Origin: Quatrionicoccus australiensis
Lineage (GTDB): Bacteria > Pseudomonadota > Gammaproteobacteria > Burkholderiales > Rhodocyclaceae
DNA: 64,000 bases
Reading direction: 5' to 3'
Assembly (NCBI RefSeq): GCF_020510425.1
Contig: NZ_JAHBAH010000001.1
Location: 1,054,001-1,118,000, forward strand
A program made the translations under genes and the position numbers. Positions 7,957 to 17,857 of this stretch are shown here, piece by piece. The notes beneath the pieces were generated by a model. That model had not been told where the DNA came from, did no database searches, and worked only from the letters and a program-made list of their open reading frames with translations. The number at the start of each line of letters is the position of its first letter. Position 1 is the first letter of the stretch.

Positions 7957-9366
7957 TCATATTACGACGAACTCGCCGGGCCGTGGCAGATGCACCTCCG
8001 GCCAGCCCAGTTTTTCTTCGATCGCGGCGGCCAGCGCAGCACTGGCCCCGGCTTCGCCATGCACCACGAAAGTCTTGCCCGGCGGCGCGCGAAAGCCGCC
8101 CAGCCAGCCGAGCAAGGCGCCCTGATCGGCATGTGCCGACAGCCCGCCAACGGTGTAGATGCGTGCACGGACCGGCACCGGCTGACCAAAGATATGAACC
8201 AGGCGGGCGCCGTCGACCAGGCGTCGGCCAAGCGTACCGGCGGCCTGGAAGCCGGTGATCAGGATGCTGCACTCGCTGCGCGGCAGGTTTTCGCGCAGGT
8301 GGTACTTGATCCGCCCGGCCTCGCACATGCCGCTCGCCGAAACGATCACCGCCCCCTGCCGGACCTCGTTGAGCGCCTTCGACTCCTCGACATCGCCGAC
8401 GAACTGGATGCGCATCTTGTTCGGATGCCCTTCCTGCCAGGCAATCAGCTCGCGTGTTTCCGGATCGAGCAGTTCCTGGTGCGCCATGGTGATCTGCGTC
8501 GCCTTGCTCGCCATCGGCGAATCGACATAGACCTTGAGCGGCGCCAGGCGCTTGCGGCGGATCAGGTCGGCCAGCATGTAGAGCAGTTCCTGCGTGCGAC
8601 CCACGGCAAAGGCGGGAATGATCAGGTTGCCGTGTGCGGCACGGGTGCGCTCGAAGGCATCGACAATTTCGTCTTCGGTTTCCTGCAGCGAACGATGCGA
8701 ACGATTGCCGTAGGTCGACTCGACGAGCAGGACGTCGGCGGCCAGCGGCTGTTCCGGATCGCACAGCACCGGCCGGTCCGGCATGCCGAGATCGCCGGAG
8801 AAGACCAGGCGGCGAGGCCGGCCTTCACCGCTGACGGTCACTTCGAGCAAAGCCGAACCGAGGATATGACCGGCATCGCGAAAGCGGACCGAAACATTTT
8901 CTGCCGGATTGAAGCTTTCGCCATAGTTGACCGGTTTCAATTGCTCGAGCACGGCCTGCGCCTGCATCACCGAATAGAGCGGCGCCGGAATGCCGCGCTC
9001 GGTGGCGCCGCGCCGGTGCCGATGGCGCAATTGCCACTCGGCTTCCTTTTCCTGGATGTGAGCACTGTCCGGCAACAGCACTTCGAGCAGATCGATGGTC
9101 GCCGGCGTCGTGTAGATCGGCCCCTTGTAACCGAGCATGGACAGGCGCGGCAGCAGGCCGGAATGATCGATGTGCGCGTGCGTAAGAAGCACGAAGTCGA
9201 TGTCGCGTACATCAAAGCCGAAGTTCAGGGCCCGCAGGTTCTTGCTGCGCGCCTCCGGTCCGCCCTGGAACATGCCGCAATCGACGAGAAAACGCGTATC
9301 TCCAGCCTCAAGGAGATAGCAGGAACCGGTCACTTCACCGGTGGCGCCCAAGAAACCGAGTCGCAT
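7957..9366 (-). CDS. Metallo-beta-lactamase / beta-CASP protein, RNA exo-/endonuclease family
   Basis: The 469-residue protein starts MRLGFLGATGEVTGSCYLLE. It has the zinc motif THAHIDHSG (about residue 61), a second His in FRDAGHILGSALLE, Asp in VFSGDLGMPDRP, then the beta-CASP insert with ESTYGNRSH. The CASP signatures are IVSASGMCEAGRIKYHL and HADQGALLGWL, and the terminal VHGE supplies the last His. This is the CPSF73/YsH1-like family, which cleaves RNA. In bacteria the substrate is mostly unknown. It lies upstream of phaC on the same strand, 41 nt apart, but may not be functionally linked. Confidence 0.92.
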   Translation of the reverse strand: MRLGFLGATGEVTGSCYLLEAGDTRFLVDCGMFQGGPEARSKNLRALNFGFDVRDIDFVLLTHAHIDHSGLLPRLSMLGYKGPIYTTPATIDLLEVLLPDSAHIQEKEAEWQLRHRHRRGATERGIPAPLYSVMQAQAVLEQLKPVNYGESFNPAENVSVRFRDAGHILGSALLEVTVSGEGRPRRLVFSGDLGMPDRPVLCDPEQPLAADVLLVESTYGNRSHRSLQETEDEIVDAFERTRAAHGNLIIPAFAVGRTQELLYMLADLIRRKRLAPLKVYVDSPMASKATQITMAHQELLDPETRELIAWQEGHPNKMRIQFVGDVEESKALNEVRQGAVIVSASGMCEAGRIKYHLRENLPRSECSILITGFQAAGTLGRRLVDGARLVHIFGQPVPVRARIYTVGGLSAHADQGALLGWLGGFRAPPGKTFVVHGEAGASAALAAAIEEKLGWPEVHLPRPGEFVVI

Positions 9367-9450
9367 GTTTTATTTCCTCCTGACTTGGCGTAGCATGAAC
9401 CTCAACAAAGCCGAATGCAACGCTGGCACAACGTTTCAGGAGATAGACTC

Positions 9451-9894
9451 ATGTTCAAGCACATTCTCGTTCCGACCGACGGTTCCGAACTTTCCCGTGC
9501 CACGGCCGCCCGTGCCGTGTCCTTTGCCGGCGAGACCGGCGCCCGCGTCACCATCTTTTTCGCCAAGCCGGAATACCCGATCGCCTACTTCGGCGAAGGC
9601 GCCCTGATCGACCCGACCACGCCGGAAAAATTTGCCGAACTGGCCGAGCAGCAGGCCGCCGAATATCTCGGCGAAGTCCAGAAACTGTGCGCCGATGCCG
9701 GCGTCGAATGCAGCACGATATCCGCCACCAGCGACATTCCCTACGAAGCGATCATCGCCGCCGCCGAAACCGCGGGTTGCGACCTGATCTTCATGGCCTC
9801 GCACGGTCGACGCGGCATCAGCGGCTTTTTGCTGGGCAGCGAAACCAACAAGGTCCTGACTCATTCCAAGATCCCCGTGCTGGTTTACCGCTAG
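9451..9894 (+). CDS. Universal stress protein (UspA family)
   Basis: A single-domain cytoplasmic protein of 147 residues. The N-terminal FKHILVPTDGSELS and C-terminal ASHGRRGISGFLLGSETNKV segments are the standard Usp fold; the G-x2-G-x9-G-S/T motif that binds ATP is present. The start ATG has AGGAGATAG ahead of it, and the frame upstream of it has no ribosome site. Proteins of this group are induced by stasis or anoxia. It stands alone and diverges from the beta-CASP gene. Confidence 0.95.
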   Translation: MFKHILVPTDGSELSRATAARAVSFAGETGARVTIFFAKPEYPIAYFGEGALIDPTTPEKFAELAEQQAAEYLGEVQKLCADAGVECSTISATSDIPYEAIIAAAETAGCDLIFMASHGRRGISGFLLGSETNKVLTHSKIPVLVYR

Positions 9895-9989
9895 GCAAAT
9901 CCGTTCCCGATAAAACCGCCATCCTGTTTGTTCCGGTCTTGCTCCGGCAATGACCGGAATCTGGCTGTACTCGCTCCAAAGCCATCGCC

Positions 9990-12900
9990 ATGGGCGCACC
10001 TGAAACCGCTTCCGCCTTTCGCTTCCAGCGCCAGATACTGCTCCCGGTCGGTCTGGTGCTGCTGGTGCTGGTCGTCGTTTTCGCACAACTTTTCAGCAAG
10101 CATCTGCAGCAGCAAGAAATACAGGCGACCGAAGCCAGCGCCGAACTGGTGCGCACCGCATGGGAAAACATGCAGGTCGACAGCACGCGGCAACTGGCCT
10201 GGTTCGCCGACGAAGCCGCACATAACAAGACGCTGATTGCCGCCATGCGGCATGGCGACCGCGCCGCCCTGCTTGCCGCGACACAGGACAGACTGCAGCA
10301 GTTGCGCCAGGAATTCGGCATCAGCCACTGGTATTTCATCGCGCCCGATGGCCATATCCTGTTGCGCGTGCACGAACCGGCAGTAGCCGGCGACCTGGTC
10401 AAGCGCAAGACCTTCCGCGAAGCATCGAGCAAGGACCTGCCGGCCAGCGGCCTGGAACTCGGCATGACGGCAACCTACACGCTGCGCCATGTCAAACCCT
10501 GGCACGTCGACGGTCAGTTGATCGGTTACATCGAAATGGGCACCGAGGTCGACTGGTTCGCCAACATGATTCACAAGCTGCTCAAGGTCGAGGTCATGAC
10601 CGCGGTACACAAGGCGCAGACCAGTGAAAAAGCCTTCCTGACCGGAAAGCATGCGCTCGGCTTCAGCGGCGAATGGAATGAGCACCCCCGATTCGCGCTG
10701 CTCAACCAGAGCCTGGACAAGATTCCGGCCGGCCTGGTCGCGCCGTGGGAGCAGGCCGTTGCCGGGCATGACCCAGGCGTTGTCGAGGTCAGGGATGCTG
10801 GCAAAACCTGGTTGAGCCGCATCCTGACCCTGGAAGATTACAACCAGCAACCGGTGGTTTCCATCGCCATCCTGCGCGACGTCAGCAGCAGCCGGCAAGC
10901 CAGCAAGCAGCAACTGGTGATGCTGATACTGGGTGCCACTCTTCTCGCCATCCTGCTCTTTCTAGCGCTTTCGCGCCGCCTGCAGAGCGTCGAAAACCGC
11001 CTGCTCGACGCGCATGAATCGCTGGCCGCCAACGAGCAACGCTTTCACGATATTTTCTCGACCAGCGCCGGCTGGTGGTTCTGGGAAATGGATGCAGAAC
11101 TGCGCTTCTCATTCTTTTCAGACAGTACCAACGCCATCCTCGGCATCGACACAAGCAAACTACTTGGCAAGACACGCCGCGACATCCTCGCATCGGTCGA
11201 CCCGCGCGATCTGGCCGAAATGGATCGCCACATTGCCGAGCTTGAAGCACATCGGCCCTTCCACCAGTTCGAGTACCGCATGCAACGCGCGGATGGTGCC
11301 CTGTGCTGGCTCAGCCTGAGTGGTGTTCCGGTCTTTGACCGGCACGGCAATTTCGTCGGTTACCGCGGCGCAGCCTCCGACATCACCGCCAAGAAACAGC
11401 ACGAAGAAGACGAACACGATGCCCGCGAAGGCGCCGAAACCAAGTTCGCCATCGCCAGCATCCTGCAGGACACGGCCCGCCCCCTGCAGGAGCGCTTCAA
11501 CGATTCGCTCGCCGCCATTTTTGCGATGCACGGCCTGAGTATCGAGAAGAAGGGCGGCGTCTTCCTGTTGCAGCCAGGCACAGAGCAACTCAGCCTGTGC
11601 ACCTCGCTTGGCGCCTTTTCGCCCGAATCCCTCGCCGGCGAACAAAACGTGCCGCTCGCTCACTGCCTGTGCGGACGGGCGGCAAAATCCGGTGAAATCA
11701 TCATCTCGGATGGCTGCCAGAGTAACCCGGAACACGAAAACAGCTGGCCGCCAGAGGGCAACCACGGCCATTACATCGTGCCGCTGCTGCTTGCCCAGGA
11801 ATGTCTCGGCATCCTTTTTCTCTATACCCAACCCAATCCGTCGCACTCGGCATTGCGTCTCGAAACGCTGCACCAGATCGGCCAACTGTTCGCGCTGGCC
11901 ATTGCCAACGACCGCACGCTGGCCGCACGCAAGGAAGCCTCCGAGCGGGCCGAAGCGGCAAGCCGGGCCAAGAGCGAGTTTCTCGCCAACATGAGTCACG
12001 AAATCCGTACGCCGATGAACGGCGTGATCGGCATGACCGACTTGCTGCTCGACACCAAGCTCGATGCCGAGCAGAAGGAATATGCCCAGATCGTCCGCAA
12101 CAGCGCCGGTTCGCTGCTGACCATCATCAACGACATTCTCGACTTCTCGAAAATCGAAGCCGGCAAGCTCGACATCGAGCATATCGATTTCAATCTTGAA
12201 GAAATGCTGGCCCAGACCTGTCTGCTGCCCGGCATCAAGGCCCGGGAAAAAGGCCTGCAATTCATTTACGAACCGGAAGCCGGCCTGCCCGAGCGGCTGC
12301 GCGGCGACGCCGGCCGCATGCGACAGGTGCTGACCAACCTGCTCGGCAATGCGATCAAATTCACCAGCTTCGGCTCGGTCCGGCTGCGGGTCGCACCGCT
12401 CACCCGTGACACCGACAGGATTCGTCTGCGCTTTACGGTCCACGATACCGGCATCGGCATTTCCGACGAGCAGATCAGCGAGTTGTTCACCCCGTTCTCC
12501 CAGGCCGACAACTCGACAACCCGCCGCTTTGGTGGCACCGGGCTTGGCCTCTCGATTTCAAAGCAACTGGTTGAACTGATGCACGGCGAAATCGGCGTCA
12601 GCAGCAGACCGGGCAAGGGTTCGAGCTTCTGGTTCGAACTGCCGCTGGAAATCAGCCACCGGGAAGCCAGCCAGACGCCCCTTGTCGATGCAGACCTGCC
12701 ACCGCAACGCATCCTGCTCGTCGAAGACAACCTGGTGAACCAGAAAGTCGCCGAAGGCATCCTCTCCCGCCTCGGCCATCTCGTCGAAATCGTCGGCAAC
12801 GGCCAACTGGCGCTCGAAGCGCTCGGACGCAGCAATTACGACCTAGTGTTGATGGATTGCCAGATGCCGGTCATGGACGGCTTCACTGCCACCCAACGCC

Positions 12901-13079
12901 TGCGCAGCTCAAGCACGGCCATCAACCCGGCCATCCCGGTCATCGCCATGACCGCCCACGCCATGCAGGGCGACCGCGAACAATGCATCGCCGCCGGCAT
13001 GAACGACTACATCGCCAAGCCGATCAGCGAAAAGGAAGTCCGCGCCGCCCTGGCGCGAACCATCGCCGGCATACACTGA
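9990..13079 (+). CDS. Membrane hybrid histidine kinase with cache, PAS, GAF and receiver domains
   Basis: The protein has 1029 residues. A membrane helix (residues about 16-35) leads into a periplasmic double-cache-type sensor that starts with [18 protein letters not shown] and includes [21 protein letters not shown] second helix follows at about 308-330. Next come a PAS domain (about 350-470), a GAF-like domain (about 485-640), then the dimerisation domain with [17 protein letters not shown], His670 being the phosphoacceptor. The ATPase motifs are LLGNAIKFT and [13 protein letters not shown]. The receiver domain carries [14 protein letters not shown] and [12 protein letters not shown], with Asp956 as phospho-site. 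No output domain follows, so phosphate must pass to another protein. The ribosome site ahead of the ATG is weak. No cognate regulator lies next to it. Confidence 0.93.
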   Translation: MGAPETASAFRFQRQILLPVGLVLLVLVVVFAQLFSKHLQQQEIQATEASAELVRTAWENMQVDSTRQLAWFADEAAHNKTLIAAMRHGDRAALLAATQDRLQQLRQEFGISHWYFIAPDGHILLRVHEPAVAGDLVKRKTFREASSKDLPASGLELGMTATYTLRHVKPWHVDGQLIGYIEMGTEVDWFANMIHKLLKVEVMTAVHKAQTSEKAFLTGKHALGFSGEWNEHPRFALLNQSLDKIPAGLVAPWEQAVAGHDPGVVEVRDAGKTWLSRILTLEDYNQQPVVSIAILRDVSSSRQASKQQLVMLILGATLLAILLFLALSRRLQSVENRLLDAHESLAANEQRFHDIFSTSAGWWFWEMDAELRFSFFSDSTNAILGIDTSKLLGKTRRDILASVDPRDLAEMDRHIAELEAHRPFHQFEYRMQRADGALCWLSLSGVPVFDRHGNFVGYRGAASDITAKKQHEEDEHDAREGAETKFAIASILQDTARPLQERFNDSLAAIFAMHGLSIEKKGGVFLLQPGTEQLSLCTSLGAFSPESLAGEQNVPLAHCLCGRAAKSGEIIISDGCQSNPEHENSWPPEGNHGHYIVPLLLAQECLGILFLYTQPNPSHSALRLETLHQIGQLFALAIANDRTLAARKEASERAEAASRAKSEFLANMSHEIRTPMNGVIGMTDLLLDTKLDAEQKEYAQIVRNSAGSLLTIINDILDFSKIEAGKLDIEHIDFNLEEMLAQTCLLPGIKAREKGLQFIYEPEAGLPERLRGDAGRMRQVLTNLLGNAIKFTSFGSVRLRVAPLTRDTDRIRLRFTVHDTGIGISDEQISELFTPFSQADNSTTRRFGGTGLGLSISKQLVELMHGEIGVSSRPGKGSSFWFELPLEISHREASQTPLVDADLPPQRILLVEDNLVNQKVAEGILSRLGHLVEIVGNGQLALEALGRSNYDLVLMDCQMPVMDGFTATQRLRSSSTAINPAIPVIAMTAHAMQGDREQCIAAGMNDYIAKPISEKEVRAALARTIAGIH

Positions 13080-13100
13080 GCGCACGCCGGCCTTGGCCGG

Positions 13101-13376
13101 TCAGGCTGACGCGTCGGGCTGCAGCAGAGCCATCACCTGAGGCTGAACACGTTCAAGTTCCGCGAGCACATCGTCCGGCACCTTGTCGTTGTCGACAAAC
13201 GCCTCGGCATCTGTTGCCGAAGAACGTGGCGTAGCGTCCTCAAGGAGAAAATCGAACTCCTTGTCCAGACTGATCGTGAACAACCAGTCGGTTTTCCCAT
13301 CCAGATTGATGCGGACAACCACATCCCGATAGTCCGCTGCGTCGTTGGCAACAGCGACCTGTGTCTTCTTGGCCAT
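13101..13376 (-). CDS. Small acidic protein of unknown function
   Basis: A 91-residue soluble protein starting MAKKTQVAVANDAADYRDVV. It contains VRINLDGKTDWLFTISLDKE and an acidic C-terminus rich in D, E and A. I do not recognise a family. The ATG at 13376 is chosen because GGGAGG lies 8 nt ahead; a longer frame from 13403 lacks such a site. It converges with the hybrid kinase, 21 nt apart. Confidence 0.65.
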   Translation of the reverse strand: MAKKTQVAVANDAADYRDVVVRINLDGKTDWLFTISLDKEFDFLLEDATPRSSATDAEAFVDNDKVPDDVLAELERVQPQVMALLQPDASA

Positions 13377-13648
13377 GATGGCATCCTCCCGCCCGATGGG
13401 CATCGCGTGAAACCCGAGTTTACCCGAGCCCGGCGGAAACGATTCTGATCAGGCAAAAATCGGCCACGGGAGCCGATGCTCCCCAATCCTTCCAGAGACG
13501 CCATCCAAACTGCAGCTTGACGCTGAAACCTGCCGGAGGGCCCATGCGAAAAACCCGGCTTGATGCCCCTATTGGCTGACTCTCTCTTGTTCAGTTCGCA
13601 TCGCAGTATTTCAACGGACTCGGGAGTAGCTGTTGAACGCAGGGCGAT

Positions 13649-13960
13649 TCAATTTGAGCGCTGGCACAAAAAATAGACGAAGCGAACCACAAAGTAATAA
13701 GCCGTTCCCAGGCCCAAATCGATCAGCAGCCGACTAGCGCCAAGCGTGGAAAAGCCCATCGCATTCAGCGTCCCGGATAGAGAACTGCCCAACAATAACG
13801 CCCCGGAAAAAAACAACACTTTGCTCGATAGCGTTGATAGGAAGACCGGTCTCGACCCAAATCGCAATCCGCAGTGGCAGCGGCGGGTCACCACCGCTGT
13901 TTGCTGCAGGCATTCCGGGCATTGCCGTTTCCTTGACCGCAGGACTTCACGCATACCCAT
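13649..13960 (-). CDS. Zinc-ribbon small membrane protein downstream of kdpE
   Basis: The 103-residue frame begins 2 nt after the kdpE stop. Its N-terminus has CPECLQQTAVVTRRCHCG, a zinc-ribbon-like cysteine set (CxxC then CxC). Two hydrophobic helices follow: LFFSGALLLGSSLSGTL and LLIDLGLGTAYYFVVRFVYF. The layout, a short zinc ribbon joined to membrane helices, is common in small unknown bacterial membrane proteins. Only a weak ribosome site is seen, so translation would depend on coupling to kdpE. It may be the last gene of the kdpDE unit. Function unknown. Confidence 0.5.
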   Translation of the reverse strand: MGMREVLRSRKRQCPECLQQTAVVTRRCHCGLRFGSRPVFLSTLSSKVLFFSGALLLGSSLSGTLNAMGFSTLGASRLLIDLGLGTAYYFVVRFVYFLCQRSN

Positions 13961-13962
13961 AC

Positions 13963-14655
13963 TCAGCTCACGAAACGATAGCCGACACCGGATTCAGTCA
14001 GAATGTGTTGCGGCCGGGTCGGATCGTCCTCGATCTTTTTCCTGACATGGCCCATATAGACACGGACATAGTGGCTGTCTTCGGCATGGGATGGCCCCCA
14101 GACAGCCTTCAGTAGTTGCCGATGGGTCAGTACAGAGTCCGGATTGGCGATCAGATGGGCGAGCAGCCGGAATTCAATCGGGGTCAGGTGAATTTGTTGC
14201 CCGGCTTTTTCGACAATCCGTTTGCCGAGGTCGACGCGAACATTGCCGAACTCGAATACGCTCATGCCGGTTGCCCCCGACCGGAAACGCCGGCGCAAAT
14301 GTGCCCGGACGCGCGCCAGCAATTCCGCGGCACCAAACGGCTTGATCAGGTAATCGTCGGCACCGGCATCCAGCGCAGCCACCTTGTCGGCTTCTGCCGT
14401 GCGGGCGGAAAGGACGATGATGGGAATGTCTGACCAGCTGCGCAGGTCGCGGATCAGGTCGATTCCATCACCATCCGGCAGACCAAGATCAAGGACCACC
14501 AGATCGGGTTGCCGGGTACCCACCTCGATCAAGCCGCGTGCCACCGAGTCCGCCTCGTAAACCTCGAGCGCCTCGGCCTCCAGTGCCAGGCGGACGAAGC
14601 GCCGGATCTTCCCTTCATCTTCGACAACGATCACGATGGGTGTGGTGGTGGACAT
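13963..14655 (-). CDS. kdpE: KdpE, response regulator of the Kdp potassium system
   Basis: An OmpR/PhoB-type regulator of 230 residues. The receiver domain has VVEDEGKIRRFVRLALE at the start, the phosphoacceptor Asp in LVVLDLGLPDGDG (about residue 56), and lysine in DYLIKPFGAAELLARV. A winged-helix DNA-binding domain follows (about 130-230) with HLTPIEFRLLAHL and HILTESGVGYRFVS. It directly follows kdpD with no spacer, so the two are co-translated. In other bacteria KdpE, phosphorylated by KdpD when potassium is low, activates kdpFABC. Two T-rich elements in this window (18023-18042 and 24167-24186) are candidate binding sites. Confidence 0.97.
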   Translation of the reverse strand: MSTTTPIVIVVEDEGKIRRFVRLALEAEALEVYEADSVARGLIEVGTRQPDLVVLDLGLPDGDGIDLIRDLRSWSDIPIIVLSARTAEADKVAALDAGADDYLIKPFGAAELLARVRAHLRRRFRSGATGMSVFEFGNVRVDLGKRIVEKAGQQIHLTPIEFRLLAHLIANPDSVLTHRQLLKAVWGPSHAEDSHYVRVYMGHVRKKIEDDPTRPQHILTESGVGYRFVS

Positions 14656-17364
14656 TCAGCAAGCCCCTTCGTTTTCCGTAGCTTCTTCATCATCAAGAAG
14701 CGGCGGATTGCCTTTCGGCAAGGTGAACATGAAACGGGCTCCACCCAGCGGCCGATTTTCAGCATGAATCTCGCCACCATGCGCTTCGACGATGGCCCGA
14801 CAAATGGCCAGCCCAAGCCCGACACCGCGGGTAGCCCCCTCCGGCTGACCGCGTTCGAATTTCTTGAAAATGACTTCCTCTTTGCCTTTGGGCAAGCCGG
14901 GACCGTTATCGTCAATCCAGACCTCAATGGTGCTTTGCATCACATTCGCGCCGATTTCCACCAAACTGCCCGTGGGCGTGTATTTCACGGTATTTTCCAA
15001 GAGGTTGTAGATCACCCGCTCCATCAATACGGAATCAATATTGACCAGCGGCAGATTCTCATCGAGCGAGACCTTGATCTGATGCTGGGCAAAAGCCCGC
15101 TCCAGAGATTTCAGGGCACTGACGACAACCTCTTCCAGCGGCTGCCATTGCCGGTTCAACTCGACGCGACCAGCCTGCAAACGAGCCATGTCGAGCAAGT
15201 TGTTAACCTGGCCGCTGACCCGCAGAGCCTCCTCCTTCAGCGAGCGGGCGATCTCGGCCTGCGGGCCGCTCGGCGGCGGCTGGGTCAGGAACATCGAGTC
15301 GGCGAGGCCGACCAGGACACTCATCGGCGTACGCAGATCGTGCGAGATGGCCGACAGCACGGAATTGCGCAAACGCTCGGACTCCATTTGCACAGTGGTG
15401 CTCTGCGCCACCTCGACGTAATGCACGCGCTCCAGGGCGATAGCGATCAGCGAGGCGAAGGTGTCGAGCAGGCGCCGCTGCTCCGGAATCAGCAGACGAT
15501 CGGAGTGCTGCATTTCGAGCGCCAGTACGCCACGCTGGCGCATCGGCGCCTTCAGCGGCAAATACAGGATGGGGCTGGCCGCCAGGGTATTGGTCCCCTG
15601 CCCGGCTGCCTCGCCATGATCGAAGGCCCACTGGGCGATGCCCAGGTCGACGACGGGCAATGTATTGGCCGACGGCAGCGCCGGCTGCAAGCGGTCGCCG
15701 TCATCGGCCAGCAGAAAAGCCGCCCGGGCACCAAGTTCGGCGACGATGAAACGCTCGCCGATTTCGGCAATCTGCTCCGGCATCAGCGCACCGGAAAGAT
15801 CGCGCGACATTTCGTAAAGGGAACGGACACGCTGTTCACGGCGGGTCGCCACCTTGGCCTGGTATTTCGAGCCTGCAGTCAGTTGACCGGTGATCAGACC
15901 GACCGCCAGCATGACGAGAAAGGTCATCAGGTACTGCACATCGCTGACCGCGAAAGAGAAGCGAGGCGGAACGAAGAAGAAATCGAAGATGGCCACCGAC
16001 AGGAAGGAAGCCAGGACGCCTGGGCCTCGCCCGTAACGCACGCTGACCAGCACCACTGCCAGCAGGAAAACCATGACGATATTCGGCAGATCGACGATCG
16101 GAAACAAGGCAGCGGCAGCCAAGCCGGCCAGGGCACAACCGGCAGCCGACTTGGCGTAGCTTGTCCACTGGTCAAATACGTTTTCAGTGGTGGTTTCCCG
16201 GGCAGACTGCCCCAACTCACGTTCGGCATCCGAGCGGGCAATCTGCAACACATCGAGATCCGGGGCCTGTTGCCCGACCCGGTCGGCGAAGGAGCGGTAC
16301 CAGGGTCGCCAGGCACGCAGGTGATCGCGACCGACAACAATTTTCGCCAGGTTGTGATCTCGGGCGTATTTGATCGCGACCTGGTCGGCCTCGCTACCCG
16401 ACAAAGTTGCCGTCTGCGCGCCCAGTTCCTCGGCCAGTTTCAGATTGCGCAGGATGCGGTGCCGGCTGGCCTCCGACAAACGCTGCAAGGTAGGCGTTTC
16501 GATATAGATCGCGTGCCATGGCGCTTCCAGGCGACTGGCGATGCGGGCCGTGGTGCGAACGACCTTTTCCGCACCAGCACCGGTGCCGATGCAGGCCAGC
16601 AAGGAGTCGCGGGTTTGCCAGACGGGCGAAACGAACTGGTCGCGCCGGTATTGCAGCATCTCGTCATCGACGCGGTCAGCCGTGCGGCGCAGCGCCAGTT
16701 CCCGCAGGGCAATCAGGTTGCCCTTGCGGAAAAAGTTGCGAATCGCCCGCTCCGCCTGATTTGGCAGATAGACCTTGCCGGCCTGCAGACGCTGCAGCAA
16801 TTCGTCAGGCGGCAGATCGACCAGCACAACCTCGTCGGCCGCATCGAAAACCTTGTCGGGCACCGTTTCCCAGACCCGGATGCCGGTAATGCCGCTAACC
16901 ACATCATTGAGACTTTCCAGGTGCTGGACATTGATCGTTGAATAGACGTCGATGCCGGCCGCCAGCAATTCGTCGACGTCCTGCCAGCGCTTCGCATGGC
17001 GCGAGCCGGCGACATTGGAGTGGGCCAGTTCATCCATCAGGATCAGCGCCGGTTTGCGGGCCAGCGCTGCATCCAGGTCGAATTCCTTGAGCGTGCGCTC
17101 GCGATAAGGCACATCACGCTGCGGCAGGCACTCCAGGCCATCGGCCATGACCTCGGTTTCCAGGCGGCCGTGCGTCTCGACGACACCGATCAGCACATCG
17201 ACGCCGGCCAGCAATTGCTGCCGCGCCGCACCGAGCATGGCGTAGGTCTTGCCAACGCCAGCCGAGGCGCCAAAAAATATCTTCAGCTTGCCGCGCCTGG
17301 CCTTCGCCTCTTCCACATTCAGGCGATTTAGCAGTTGGTCGGGATCGGGTCTTTGATCTGACAT
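14656..17364 (-). CDS. kdpD: KdpD, potassium / turgor sensor histidine kinase
   Basis: The protein has 902 residues. An N-terminal KdpD sensor domain carries a Walker A-like GASAGVGKTYAML (about residue 25-37) and HTEGR-type segments (VIGVVETHGRLET). A Usp-like domain follows (about 235-360), with VVRTTARIASRLEAPWHAIY. Four membrane helices occupy about 385-490. A GAF-like domain comes next, then the phosphoacceptor histidine in SAISHDLRTPMSVLVGLADS, and ATPase motifs in LLENTVKYT and GVGLGLAICRAIVEAHGGE. The start is the ATG followed by SDQRPDPDQLL, with AAGG ahead of it; frames further upstream overlap the preceding small gene. In E. coli KdpD senses K+ and is also stimulated by the EIIA protein PtsN. 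Confidence 0.97.
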   Translation of the reverse strand: MSDQRPDPDQLLNRLNVEEAKARRGKLKIFFGASAGVGKTYAMLGAARQQLLAGVDVLIGVVETHGRLETEVMADGLECLPQRDVPYRERTLKEFDLDAALARKPALILMDELAHSNVAGSRHAKRWQDVDELLAAGIDVYSTINVQHLESLNDVVSGITGIRVWETVPDKVFDAADEVVLVDLPPDELLQRLQAGKVYLPNQAERAIRNFFRKGNLIALRELALRRTADRVDDEMLQYRRDQFVSPVWQTRDSLLACIGTGAGAEKVVRTTARIASRLEAPWHAIYIETPTLQRLSEASRHRILRNLKLAEELGAQTATLSGSEADQVAIKYARDHNLAKIVVGRDHLRAWRPWYRSFADRVGQQAPDLDVLQIARSDAERELGQSARETTTENVFDQWTSYAKSAAGCALAGLAAAALFPIVDLPNIVMVFLLAVVLVSVRYGRGPGVLASFLSVAIFDFFFVPPRFSFAVSDVQYLMTFLVMLAVGLITGQLTAGSKYQAKVATRREQRVRSLYEMSRDLSGALMPEQIAEIGERFIVAELGARAAFLLADDGDRLQPALPSANTLPVVDLGIAQWAFDHGEAAGQGTNTLAASPILYLPLKAPMRQRGVLALEMQHSDRLLIPEQRRLLDTFASLIAIALERVHYVEVAQSTTVQMESERLRNSVLSAISHDLRTPMSVLVGLADSMFLTQPPPSGPQAEIARSLKEEALRVSGQVNNLLDMARLQAGRVELNRQWQPLEEVVVSALKSLERAFAQHQIKVSLDENLPLVNIDSVLMERVIYNLLENTVKYTPTGSLVEIGANVMQSTIEVWIDDNGPGLPKGKEEVIFKKFERGQPEGATRGVGLGLAICRAIVEAHGGEIHAENRPLGGARFMFTLPKGNPPLLDDEEATENEGAC

Positions 17365-17369
17365 GAGCC

Positions 17370-17543
17370 TTATTTTTCCTGTAAGCCTTTGGCTATTTCG
17401 GCCAGAACCCTGGCCCGAACCAGTCCGGGGTAAACCGACTTGCAATGCGGAGAACAGGTCCGCGGTCGACCATAGGACAACTGATCCAGTACCGCATGGA
17501 CTTCATGCGCCTTGCCGCAAACCGGGCATATATGTCGCGCCAT
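17370..17543 (-). CDS. 57-residue zinc-finger-like protein ahead of kdpD
   Basis: A frame of 57 codons plus stop, 5 nt upstream of the kdpD ATG. The peptide starts MARHICPVCGKAHEVHAVLD and contains a second pair in CSPHCKSVYPG; the C-x2-C ... C-x3-C set, with nearby histidines, looks like a zinc site. The middle is basic (YGRPRTCSPHCK). It lies 6 nt downstream of the preceding small gene. No family is recognised. The codon-level packing (gaps of 6 and 5 nt) and the intact cysteine set argue that it is real. It could be a regulator or a stabiliser for KdpD. Confidence 0.6.
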   Translation of the reverse strand: MARHICPVCGKAHEVHAVLDQLSYGRPRTCSPHCKSVYPGLVRARVLAEIAKGLQEK

Positions 17544-17549
17544 GGTGAG

Positions 17550-17849
17550 TTATGCCGCGTGTTCCGCATAACGTGCCAGGGCCACCGCCTGATTGGCAAT
17601 GCTTGAGGAAACGATAAAAGTTTCCCGCCCGCAGACATTTCCGAGAGCCAGCGCCAAACTGAGCGCTGCGACTCCCGCCACTGCCATGCGCACCGGATTG
17701 CCATATCCGGACAAAAAGACCCGAATGCCTTCAACCCCCATTCCCGTCGCCGGAAATGTCATCACCACGGCAGCCTTGCCGGGTTCCAGGGCAGCGATTT
17801 CAAGCGAGCCATTCGTCGAAGCAATACCGATGCATAAGTCCGAGTTCAT
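17550..17849 (-). CDS. 99-residue unknown protein, faintly like the N-terminus of IS110-type transposases
   Basis: The protein starts MNSDLCIGIASTNGSLEIAA and has VVMTFPATGMGVEGIRVFLS in the middle. The strand-loop-strand pattern (GI-x4-GSLEIAAL, F-x-ATGMGVEGIRVFL, VAGVAALSLALALG, FIVSSSIANQAVALARY) resembles the RNase-H-like N-terminal half of IS110-type transposases, but the first catalytic Asp of GIDxSK is replaced (GIASTN). This is a weak, visual similarity. The ATG is preceded by GAAGGATC at good spacing. It is the middle member of three tiny genes ahead of kdpD; nothing suggests mobility here. Confidence 0.6.
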   Translation of the reverse strand: MNSDLCIGIASTNGSLEIAALEPGKAAVVMTFPATGMGVEGIRVFLSGYGNPVRMAVAGVAALSLALALGNVCGRETFIVSSSIANQAVALARYAEHAA

Positions 17850-17857
17850 GTGATCCT

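Noticed and set aside
13544..13579. Eleven-codon frame with GGAGGG ahead (ATGCGAAAAACC...)
   Set aside because: Too short, no overlap with a gene and no hydrophobic or other pattern; a chance site or a relic.
14509..16941. Long plus-strand open frame opposite kdpD
   Set aside because: Mirror image of kdpD; no recognisable domain or start signal.
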